This document shows positions 49,827 through 56,902 of a stretch of DNA of 64,000 nucleotides, one piece after another (position 1 is the first letter of the stretch; the number at the start of each line of letters is the position of its first letter). The notes under the pieces were generated by a model. The model had not been told where the DNA came from. It did not search any database and saw only the letters and a list, made by a program, of their open reading frames with translations. Source of the DNA: Streptomyces spinosisporus (GTDB lineage: Bacteria > Actinomycetota > Actinomycetes > Streptomycetales > Streptomycetaceae); NCBI RefSeq assembly GCF_022698145.1, contig NZ_JALDAX010000025.1, forward strand, positions 29,650 to 93,649. Reading direction: 5' to 3'. Made by a program: the position numbers and the translations under genes.

Positions 49827-52670
49827 TCACTCCAGCAGGTCCGCGGCCGTCAGCAGACGCGTCAGATCCGTCCGCGAGCGCACCTGCAACTTGCGGTAGA
49901 TCCGGGTGAGATGGGCCTCCACGGTCTTGCGCGACACGAACAGCGACGCCGCCGCCTCCGTGTTGTTCAGCCCCCGTGCCACCGCCCGGGACACCTGGAA
50001 CTCCTGCGGGGTGAGCCGGTCCAGGACGCCGCCCATCGCCGGCCCGGACGCCGGCATCCCGCCGAAGGCGGCCAGTTCGGCCGCGGCGCGGCGCGCCCAG
50101 GGCACCGCGCCGAGGCGCTCGAAGCACGCCAGCGCGTCGGTCAGCGGTGCGCGGGCCGCCGCCGGGTGGCGGTGCCGCCGTAGCACCTCCGCCTCGCACA
50201 ACCGGGTGCGGGCGCGGTCGAAGGGGCCCGTGGTGCGCCGGTGCGCGGCCAGCGCCCGCTCGAAGCAGGCCTCCGCCTCCTCCGGCGTGTCCGCCAACAG
50301 CCCCCGGCAGCGGGCCGCGGCGGCCAGCGACGACGCCAGACCCGTCGCCTGCGCCCGCTCCTCCAGCCGGTCCAGCACCTCGGCGGCCCGCGCGGTGTTC
50401 CCGGCCCGCAGATGCGCCTCCGCGAGGTCGGCGGCGAAGGGCACGGCCTCCGGGTTGCCGATGCCCTGCGCCTGCGCGAGCGCCGAGGTCTGCTCCAACT
50501 GGTCGACGGCCGCCTCGTAGTCGCCGTGCGCGAACGCCGCCAGACCCAGCGCGGCCGTCATGTGGAACTCCTGGCAGCCGATGCCGTACGTGCCGCACTC
50601 GCGCCGGGCGCGGGCGACATGGTCCTCGCACTCCACGCGGTCCCCGCGCAGGGCGTCCAGCCGCGCCAGGCAGTACAGCGTGTAGCTGATGCTGGTGCGC
50701 TGCCCCAGCTCCTCGGCCCAGCGCAGCGCCTCGGTCGCGTCGCCGCAGGCCGAGGCCCACTGGCCGATGCGGGTCTCCAGTTCGGCGCGTACGGCGAGGG
50801 TGAAGCCCAGGACGCCGACCGCGCCGTGCCGGCGCGCGGAGTCGACGGCCGTGTTGAGCAGACGGCGGCCGCGGGCGTACTCCTCGACCCGGCTCCAGGC
50901 CTGACCGGCGACGGCGTACACCTGCTGGTCGCGTACGACGTCGCCGCCGGTGCCGTGCCGGTCGGCGGCCGTCAGCATGGCCACGCCCTCGGTGGTGCGG
51001 CCGGCCAGGACGAGGGAGGCGCCGAGGACGGTGAGGCTGTACCAGCGGTCGCGGCCCGTCTCGGAGGAGAGCGCGAGGGACTGCTCCGCCACCCGGACGG
51101 CCGCCGGGACGTTGCCGTCGAGCCGGGCCGGCACCACCGCCTCGGCCAGCAGGGCGCAGGCCCGCGGCGGATCACTGGCGCGTACGGCGTCCGCGGCGTC
51201 CACGAGCAGCGCGTGGGCCCGCGCGGGCTCGCCCTTCCAGGTGTACATACGGCCGAGAAGCGCCTCGATGTCGGCGCGCATGGCGGGGTCGGGCGTGATG
51301 CGGAGCGCCTCCTCGCACCACTGCGGGCCCGAGGGCGAACCGCTCAACAGGGCGTCGGAGGCGGCGTGGTGGAGACGGCCCGCGCGGACGGCCGGGTCCG
51401 GGGTCAGCTCGGCCGCGCGCCGCCAGGCCAGCGCGGACTCCTGGAAGGCGTTGCGCCGCCTGCCCTCCTCGGCGGCCTCGGCGAGCGCGGCCGCCGCCCG
51501 CTCGTCGGGACCGGCGCTGGCGGCCGCCAGATACCAGGCGTGCAGCGGGCCGGTGCTCACCGAGGCGAGGGCGCGGAACGCCGCGAAGCGGTGGGCCAGG
51601 GGAGCGCGTCCGAGGATGAGGGGCCGGAGCACCGGGTGGTGGAAGTCGAGGCCGTCGGCGGTCGACCTGATCAGCCCGTCCTGCTCGGCGGGCGCCAGCG
51701 CCTCCAGCGTGAGGCCGACCGCCTCCAGCGCCTTGCGCAGTGCGCCCGCCTCCCCCGACCTGCTGGCGGCGAGCATCACCAGGGCCCGGCGGGCCGGGTC
51801 CGGAAGGCCGTCGATCCGGGCCGACCAGGCGCGCTCCAGGGACAGGCCCAGCGAGGGCGGATCGAGCAGGGGCTGCTCGCCGCGCGCCTGCTCCGGCGTC
51901 AGACCGGCCGCGATCTCGTGCAGGGCCAGGGGGTTTCCGCCACCGATCCGGACGAGTTCGGCGAGCACGGCGGGGGCCGTCTCGTGACCCGCCGCACGCA
52001 GCAGCGCGGCGCACTCGTCGGGCGCGAGGCCGCCCAACCGGACGGTGGGCACGGTGTGGTGCGTGCCCGACTCGCCGTGGTCCTCGCGCGAGCACAGGGC
52101 GAGCGCGATCCGCTCCCCGGCCAGCCGCCGCGCGATGAACAGCAGCACGCGCTGGGAGGAGGGGTCCACCCAGTGCAGGTCGTCGACGAGGACGACCACG
52201 GGATGCTCCTCGCCGACGGCCGCGAGCACGTTCAGAGCACCCAGGCAGGCGGCGTAGGGATTGCCGCGGGCCTGGTCGGTGCCGCCGCCGGACAGTGCGA
52301 GACACGCCTCCAGCGCGGCCCGCTGCGCCCCCGGGAGTTCCCTGAAACGGGAGGAAAGCGGCATGAGGAGATCGCCCAGCGTGGCGAAGGGCAGGACGGT
52401 CTCGGTCTCGATGCCGCGGGCGCGCAGCAGTTGTGGTGCGTCCTCGGGCCGTACGTCCTGCTGAGCCTGTCGTGCCTGCTCGGCCGCATAGTCGAGCAGC
52501 GCCGTCTTGCCGATGCCGGGCTCGCCCCACAGCAGCAGGGCCGCCCCGCCGTCCCGGCCCGCCACCAGCAGGTCGTCCATCAGCCCGCGTTCCCGCTCCC
52601 GGCCCACCAGACGGGCCGAAGTCCGGGACGGGGCACTCCCGTCGCGCAGGTGCGCAGGTCCCCCGTGCAT
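49827..52670 (-). CDS. LuxR family ATP-binding (LAL) regulator
   Basis: A 947-residue large regulator. The N-terminal AAA-type ATPase has Walker A GEPGIGKT (about residue 50) and Walker B VVLVDDLHWVD. A long helical, TPR-like middle follows, and the C-terminus is a LuxR helix-turn-helix (LTPQEFQVSRAVARGLNNTEAAASLFVSRKTVEAHLTRIYRKL). LAL proteins often activate secondary metabolism or sugar pathways, but no biosynthetic cluster is adjacent here. The ATG at 52670 has GAGGAG five bases upstream. Confidence 0.92.
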   Translation of the reverse strand: MHGGPAHLRDGSAPSRTSARLVGRERERGLMDDLLVAGRDGGAALLLWGEPGIGKTALLDYAAEQARQAQQDVRPEDAPQLLRARGIETETVLPFATLGDLLMPLSSRFRELPGAQRAALEACLALSGGGTDQARGNPYAACLGALNVLAAVGEEHPVVVLVDDLHWVDPSSQRVLLFIARRLAGERIALALCSREDHGESGTHHTVPTVRLGGLAPDECAALLRAAGHETAPAVLAELVRIGGGNPLALHEIAAGLTPEQARGEQPLLDPPSLGLSLERAWSARIDGLPDPARRALVMLAASRSGEAGALRKALEAVGLTLEALAPAEQDGLIRSTADGLDFHHPVLRPLILGRAPLAHRFAAFRALASVSTGPLHAWYLAAASAGPDERAAAALAEAAEEGRRRNAFQESALAWRRAAELTPDPAVRAGRLHHAASDALLSGSPSGPQWCEEALRITPDPAMRADIEALLGRMYTWKGEPARAHALLVDAADAVRASDPPRACALLAEAVVPARLDGNVPAAVRVAEQSLALSSETGRDRWYSLTVLGASLVLAGRTTEGVAMLTAADRHGTGGDVVRDQQVYAVAGQAWSRVEEYARGRRLLNTAVDSARRHGAVGVLGFTLAVRAELETRIGQWASACGDATEALRWAEELGQRTSISYTLYCLARLDALRGDRVECEDHVARARRECGTYGIGCQEFHMTAALGLAAFAHGDYEAAVDQLEQTSALAQAQGIGNPEAVPFAADLAEAHLRAGNTARAAEVLDRLEERAQATGLASSLAAAARCRGLLADTPEEAEACFERALAAHRRTTGPFDRARTRLCEAEVLRRHRHPAAARAPLTDALACFERLGAVPWARRAAAELAAFGGMPASGPAMGGVLDRLTPQEFQVSRAVARGLNNTEAAASLFVSRKTVEAHLTRIYRKLQVRSRTDLTRLLTAADLLE

Positions 52671-52900
52671 CGTCACTCCTCGGCGGTGTGCCCGCCCGCG
52701 CCCTCATGATGCTCCTCGCCGACGCCGTCGAGAAAGGGGATACGTCCCGAAGTACGCCACCGGACGGGGCCGGACGCAGACGTAGGGACTTCCCCGACGC
52801 GCCCCGGCGCACCGGGGACTTGACTGGCTGCCCGTACAGACCGCCGGCGCGCTCCGCACGGACCGCCGGGGAAGCGGTTCGCGGACAAGGGGGACGGTCG

Positions 52901-53674
52901 ATGCCGCCATTCGCGGGAACCGATCAGAGGCTCGACTCGGTTGAGATCAAGGTGACGTTCCCGGGGGCCGGCGCGGCTGCCGCGATCCGGGCGCTGGCGC
53001 CGGATCAGGACGGGGGACTCCGGCGCCACGTCTACTTCTGTGAAGCCCTCGCCCGCTCCCGTGCGCCAGGGCAACTGCCGCTGCTGGATGCGGGGGTGAT
53101 CCTGCGGCTGCGGTCGGGGAGCGGGCGAGCCGCGGACGTCACGGCGCGGCTGCGGCCCTGCCGCAGGTCGCGGCTGACCGACCGCTGGCTGGACTTCCGC
53201 GAGCAGGGACCGCACGCGTTCCGCCTGGACGGTCACTGGTCCGGCGAGAACAGGTCCCTCGCCGCCTCCCTCGTCTCCACCTGTTCCGGCGCGGCGATCG
53301 AGGCGGTGGCATCCGGCACCGCCCCGCTCGCCCCGGTCTTCTCCGACTGCCAGCGCACCTTCCTCGCCCAGTGCGCGGACGTGCCCGTCCGCTTCGACGC
53401 GCTGCGCCTGCTCGGCCCCGTCCACAGCGTGCGCTGGAGCGCCGTACGCCTCGACCACCACGAGGTCGCCCTGGAGCACTGGACCCTGCCCGCCACACCC
53501 GGCACCGACGCCCCCCTCGACTGGCTGGAGGTCTCCGAACGCGTCCCGCCCCAGGGCGCCGAACTCGTCCAGGCCTCCCTCACCTCCCTCCTGCGCACCC
53601 ACGGCCTCGACCCGCCCCCGGGACAGCACACGAAGACGCGGGGCGCGCTCGAGGCCCTGGCGCGCGGCACGTGA
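52901..53674 (+). CDS. CYTH-like (triphosphate tunnel) domain protein
   Basis: A 257-residue cytoplasmic protein. It shows the charged strands expected of CYTH or triphosphate tunnel enzymes: SVEIKVTF near the start, ILRLRSG, DVTARLRPC, and later alternating charged strands (VRLDHHEVALEHWTL, LDWLEVSERV). These enzymes hydrolyse or bind triphosphate compounds. The assignment is from motif pattern only and is moderate. AGGGGGA precedes the ATG at 52901. It is transcribed away from the LAL regulator. Confidence 0.6.
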   Translation: MPPFAGTDQRLDSVEIKVTFPGAGAAAAIRALAPDQDGGLRRHVYFCEALARSRAPGQLPLLDAGVILRLRSGSGRAADVTARLRPCRRSRLTDRWLDFREQGPHAFRLDGHWSGENRSLAASLVSTCSGAAIEAVASGTAPLAPVFSDCQRTFLAQCADVPVRFDALRLLGPVHSVRWSAVRLDHHEVALEHWTLPATPGTDAPLDWLEVSERVPPQGAELVQASLTSLLRTHGLDPPPGQHTKTRGALEALARGT

Positions 53675-53710
53675 AGAAGCAGCGCACGACCGGAATTCGC
53701 GGTACGACCG

Positions 53711-54031
53711 TCAAGCCGCCCCCGGCACCACCGCCCGCAGCACAGCGGTAGTCACCGCCGCCCCCAGCACCACCACCACGAACGGCGCCCGTCGCCATGC
53801 CAGGGCGGCCGCCACCAGTACGCCGCCCGGTCGGGCCCAGCCGGCGAAGGTGCCGTTCTCCGTCAGGGCTCCCGTCGCCAGCAGGGCGGCGAGCAGGACG
53901 ACCGCGCCGGCCGCCGCGAGATCGTGGACCCGTTGCGGCAGCCGCACCCGGCCGTGCAGCGCCGGGCCCACCAGACGGAAGGCGTACGTCCCGGCGGCCA
54001 GGGCCAGGATCAGCGCGACCGTCGCGTTCAT
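53711..54031 (-). CDS. azlD: AzlD family branched-chain amino acid export subunit
   Basis: A 106-residue, four-span membrane protein that partners AzlC in branched-chain amino acid export. The AzlD pattern is TYAFRLVGPALHGRVRLPQRV. The ATG at 54031 overlaps the azlC stop by ATGA, fixing the start. Confidence 0.9.
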   Translation of the reverse strand: MNATVALILALAAGTYAFRLVGPALHGRVRLPQRVHDLAAAGAVVLLAALLATGALTENGTFAGWARPGGVLVAAALAWRRAPFVVVVLGAAVTTAVLRAVVPGAA

Positions 54032-54726
54032 GCGGGCGCCTCCTTCCGCCCGTACAGCGCCAGACCCGCGAGCGCCAGCAGCACCGGTACGCCCGCCGGG
54101 ACGGCCGGGGTCACCGCCAGGGCCAGTGCGGCGCCGAGCAGGGCGCACCGGCGTACCCGCGCGTCCGTGCGCAGTGCGGGCAGGACCAGCGCCACGAGGA
54201 CGGCGGGAAAGGCCGCGTCCAGGCCGTACCGCGCCGTGTCCCCGAGGGCACCCCCGGCCAGCGCGCCCGCCAGGACCCCGACGTTCCATACGGCGAACAG
54301 GCCGAGCCCGGAGATCCAGAACGCCGCCCGGCGCCGTAGCGGATCGCTCTGGGCGAGCGTGAAGGCGACCGTCTCGTCGGTCACCAGGTGCGCGCCGAGC
54401 AGCCGCGCCGCCCACCCCCGCCCGATCACGTCCGCGACGGCGAGGCCGAAGGCGGCCGTGCGGGTGTTGAGCAGCAGCCCCGTGGCCGCGGCGGCCAGCG
54501 GGCCGCCCCCGGCCAGCAGCACGCCGACCGCGCTGAACTGGGCCGATCCCGCGTACACCAGGAGCGACATCACCACCGGCACCCACACCGGCAGCCCGCC
54601 GGCGACGGAGATCGCGCCGAAGGAGACGCCCACGATCCCGCTGGCGAGCCAGACGAGTGAACTGTCGCGGACGAGGTCTCTTCGCGGGGCCGGGAACACC
54701 GGGCTTGTTCGTTGCAGCGAACGCAT
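54028..54726 (-). CDS. azlC: AzlC family branched-chain amino acid export subunit
   Basis: A 232-residue membrane protein of the AzlC family. Typical blocks are GIVGVSFGAISVAGG, SLLVYAGSAQFSAVG and LVTDETVAF. It should form an exporter with AzlD for branched-chain amino acids or analogues. It has a clear promoter (TTGACG, 18 bp, CATTGT, 7 bp) that would start transcription at its own ATG, giving a leaderless message. A divergent XRE-cupin regulator and two palindromic operators share this region. Confidence 0.9.
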   Translation of the reverse strand: MRSLQRTSPVFPAPRRDLVRDSSLVWLASGIVGVSFGAISVAGGLPVWVPVVMSLLVYAGSAQFSAVGVLLAGGGPLAAAATGLLLNTRTAAFGLAVADVIGRGWAARLLGAHLVTDETVAFTLAQSDPLRRRAAFWISGLGLFAVWNVGVLAGALAGGALGDTARYGLDAAFPAVLVALVLPALRTDARVRRCALLGAALALAVTPAVPAGVPVLLALAGLALYGRKEAPA

Positions 54727-54771
54727 GTTTTCTACAATGAACAGCAGCCGCAGTGTTCGTCAAGGCGAACA
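54706..54771. promoter_or_regulatory. Two GTTCG-N6-CGAAC operators between azlC and the XRE-cupin gene
   Basis: TGTTCG-TTGCAG-CGAACG lies at 54706-54723 and TGTTCG-TCAAGG-CGAACA at 54754-54771. The second covers the -35 TTGACG (54763-54758, minus strand) of azlC; the -10 CATTGT is at 54739-54734. The sites are spaced 48 bp centre to centre. An XRE repressor bound here would block azlC. Confidence 0.8.
54734..54763 (-). promoter_or_regulatory. azlC leaderless promoter
   Basis: TTGACG (54763-54758), an 18-bp spacer and CATTGT (54739-54734), then seven bases to the ATG at 54726. This is one of the two best-formed promoters in the window. Confidence 0.65.
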
Positions 54772-54794
54772 GTCATACCGATGGAGCGAACGAC

Positions 54795-55370
54795 ATGCCC
54801 GACGCGCCCGCGCCCCCGCCCTCCCGGCTCCCCCTCGGCTGGATCGCCGCGGCCCTGCGCCGCGAGCGCACCCGGGCCGGCCTCACCCTTTCGGAGCTGG
54901 CCAAACGGGCCGGAATCGCGAAATCCACGCTGTCCCAGCTGGAGGCGGCCGGCGGCAACCCGAGCATGGAGACGATCTGGGCGCTGGCGGTGGCGCTCGG
55001 TGTGCCGTTCGGCGCGCTGGTGGAGCCGCCGACGTCGACCGTGCGGGTGATCCGGGCCGACGAGGGCCCGACCGTGCGCTCCGAGCAGTCCAGCTTCACG
55101 GCCTCACTGCTGTCCGCCGGTCCGCAGGGCGCCCGGCGCGACATCTACCGCGTCCGACTGGAGCCCGGCACCGTACGCGACTCCAAGCCGCACATTCCGG
55201 GAACCGTGGAGCACCTCGTGGTCGGCGCCGGGCGGGTGAAGGCCGGGCCGACCGGGGAACAGGCGGAGCTGGCGGCGGGGGACTACATGGCCTACCCCGG
55301 GGATGTGCCGCACTCGTACGAGGCGCTGGCGCCCGGGACGGCGTTCGTGCTGATCATGCAGCACGTGTGA
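54795..55370 (+). CDS. XRE family regulator with cupin domain
   Basis: A 191-residue regulator: an N-terminal XRE helix-turn-helix (RAGLTLSELAKRAGIAKSTLSQLEAAGGNPS) and a C-terminal cupin ligand domain (KPHIPGTVEHLVVGAGRVKAG to YPGDVPHSYEALAPG). The ATG at 54795 has GGAG eight bases upstream. It is divergent from azlCD, so it probably represses export until an amino acid binds the cupin domain. Confidence 0.92.
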   Translation: MPDAPAPPPSRLPLGWIAAALRRERTRAGLTLSELAKRAGIAKSTLSQLEAAGGNPSMETIWALAVALGVPFGALVEPPTSTVRVIRADEGPTVRSEQSSFTASLLSAGPQGARRDIYRVRLEPGTVRDSKPHIPGTVEHLVVGAGRVKAGPTGEQAELAAGDYMAYPGDVPHSYEALAPGTAFVLIMQHV

Positions 55371-55402
55371 CGCGCGCGAGCGGGCCGGGCGCGTGAAAAG
55401 GC

Positions 55403-55435
55403 AGGAGCCCCGCCGCCTTGCGGCGCGGGGCTCCT
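55403..55435. terminator. Hairpin terminator between XRE-cupin and cold-shock genes
   Basis: AGGAGCCCCGC on the left pairs with GCGGGGCTCCT on the right, with a further GCC/GGC stem inside and one bulged base. It lies 32 bp after the XRE-cupin stop and 53 bp before the convergent cold-shock gene stop, so it serves both. Confidence 0.85.
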
Positions 55436-55488
55436 TGGGTACTGCTCTCAGTTCCGGATCAAAGCACCAGGCTCCGAGGACCGAATGA

Positions 55489-55692
55489 TCAGACGGGGGT
55501 GACGTTCTCCGCCTGCGGGCCCTTCGGGCCCTGGGTCACGTCGAAGGAGACCTGCTGGTTCTCCTCCAGCGAGCGGAAGCCGCTCGCGTTGATCGCGGAG
55601 TAGTGAACGAAGACGTCGGGGCCGCCGCCTTCCTGGGCGATGAAACCAAAGCCCTTTTCGGCGTTGAACCACTTCACGGTTCCGGTAGCCAT
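55489..55692 (-). CDS. Cold-shock protein (CspA family)
   Basis: A 67-residue single-stranded nucleic acid binding protein. RNP1 is KGFGFI and RNP2 is VFVHY; the start MATGTVKWFNAEKGFG is classical. It acts as an RNA chaperone in the cytoplasm. The upstream leader is long (about 300 bp before the next gene) and contains a hairpin, as is usual for cold-shock genes. Confidence 0.97.
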   Translation of the reverse strand: MATGTVKWFNAEKGFGFIAQEGGGPDVFVHYSAINASGFRSLEENQQVSFDVTQGPKGPQAENVTPV

Positions 55693-55997
55693 AAGCCCTC
55701 CTTGGGCCCAAAGGGTCGCCCTGCTCCAGAACCTGCAAGTGTGAAACTGTGCCGCACAACTGCATACGTCTGAAAACGACTAGAGCCCGCGGTTACATGC
55801 TCCGCAGGCTCTGTACTGCAAGGGAAACCAAACTGCAACTTGCGGCGAGCCTAGCACGCGGGCAGCCGAAAGCAATAGAGGTCAAGATCACGTCACCCAG
55901 ATGTTTGAAAGGGGCGGGTGAGGTTGACGAGGCGACGGTGGCGGCTTGGCGCCACCCTGAACGAAGCACCGTACCCCATAGGGTCTAGTCTCGCGAT
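55693..55997. promoter_or_regulatory. 305-bp leader and divergent promoter region of cold-shock gene and mqnA
   Basis: AGAGCCCGCGG (55782-55792) pairs with CCGCAGGCTCT (55802-55812) apart from one mismatch, forming a hairpin in the cold-shock leader or promoter. On the plus strand, TAGTCT (55986-55991) ends six bases before the GTG of mqnA. The region is relatively AT-rich for this genome, and I see no other gene in it. Confidence 0.6.
55986..55991 (+). promoter_or_regulatory. -10 element of a probable leaderless mqnA transcript
   Basis: TAGTCT ends six bases before the GTG at 55998. There is no ribosome site. Confidence 0.5.
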
Positions 55998-56846
55998 GTG
56001 GACAATTCTCGCACCCGGCCGCGCGTCGGTCACATTCAGTTCCTGAACTGCCTGCCTCTGTACTGGGGGCTCGCGAGAACGGGCACGCTTCTCGACTTCG
56101 AGCTCACCAAGGACACCCCCGACAAGCTCAACGAGAAGCTGGTGCAGGGCGACCTCGACATCGGGCCCATCACCCTGGTCGAGTTCCTCAAGCACGCGGA
56201 CGACCTGGTCGCCTTCCCGGACATCGCGGTGGGCTGCGACGGCCCGGTGATGTCCTGCGTGATCGTCTCGCAGGTCCCCCTCGACCAGCTGGACGGCGCA
56301 CGGGTCGCCCTCGGCTCGACCTCGCGCACCTCCGTCCGCCTCGCCCAGCTGCTGCTGGCCGAGCGCCACGGCGTCCAGCCCGACTACTACACCTGCCCGC
56401 CCGACCTCAGCCTGATGATGCAGGAGGCGGAGGCCGGCGTGCTCATCGGGGACGCGGCCCTGCGCGCGAACCTGCTGGACGGACCGCGCTACGGGCTCCA
56501 GGTGCACGACCTCGGTGCCATGTGGAAGGAGTGGACCGGGCTGCCGTTCGTCTTCGCCGTCTGGGCCGCCCGCCGCGACTACCTCCAGCGCGAGCCGGAG
56601 ATCACCCGCAAGGTCCACGAGGCCTTCCTCGCCTCCCGCAACCTCTCCCTGGAGGAGGTCGGCAAGGTCGCCGAGCAGGCGGCCCGCTGGGAGGCCTTCG
56701 ACGAGAAGGTCCTGGAGCAGTACTTCACGACCCTGGACTTCCGCTTCGGCGGGCCCCAGCTCGACGCGGTCGCCGAGTTCGCCCGGCGCGTCGGGCCGAC
56801 CACGGGCTTCCCGGCGGACGTGCAGGTGGATCTGCTGCAGCCCTAA
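55998..56846 (+). CDS. mqnA: Chorismate dehydratase (MqnA)
   Basis: A 282-residue enzyme of the periplasmic-binding-protein fold that converts chorismate to 3-(1-carboxyvinyloxy)benzoate, the first step of the futalosine menaquinone pathway. Characteristic blocks are VGHIQFLNCLPLYWGLARTG, GDLDIGPITLVEFLKHADDL and GSTSRTSVRLAQLLL. The product feeds MqnE, encoded earlier in the window. The GTG at 55998 follows TAGTCT by six bases without a ribosome site, so the message is probably leaderless. Confidence 0.95.
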   Translation: MDNSRTRPRVGHIQFLNCLPLYWGLARTGTLLDFELTKDTPDKLNEKLVQGDLDIGPITLVEFLKHADDLVAFPDIAVGCDGPVMSCVIVSQVPLDQLDGARVALGSTSRTSVRLAQLLLAERHGVQPDYYTCPPDLSLMMQEAEAGVLIGDAALRANLLDGPRYGLQVHDLGAMWKEWTGLPFVFAVWAARRDYLQREPEITRKVHEAFLASRNLSLEEVGKVAEQAARWEAFDEKVLEQYFTTLDFRFGGPQLDAVAEFARRVGPTTGFPADVQVDLLQP

Positions 56847-56902
56847 GCCGTACGGGAACGGCGCACTACCCTTTTCTCGTGTTACGGGGGAGGGGTGACG
56901 CC

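Noticed and set aside
50241..52709. 822-codon open frame opposite the LAL regulator
   Set aside because: Shadow of the LuxR-type gene, whose Walker and helix-turn-helix motifs are unambiguous.
53711..54763. 350-codon fused frame covering azlD and the azlC region
   Set aside because: Only the last 106 codons match AzlD; the rest is out-of-frame azlC, and the ATGA overlap defines two genes.
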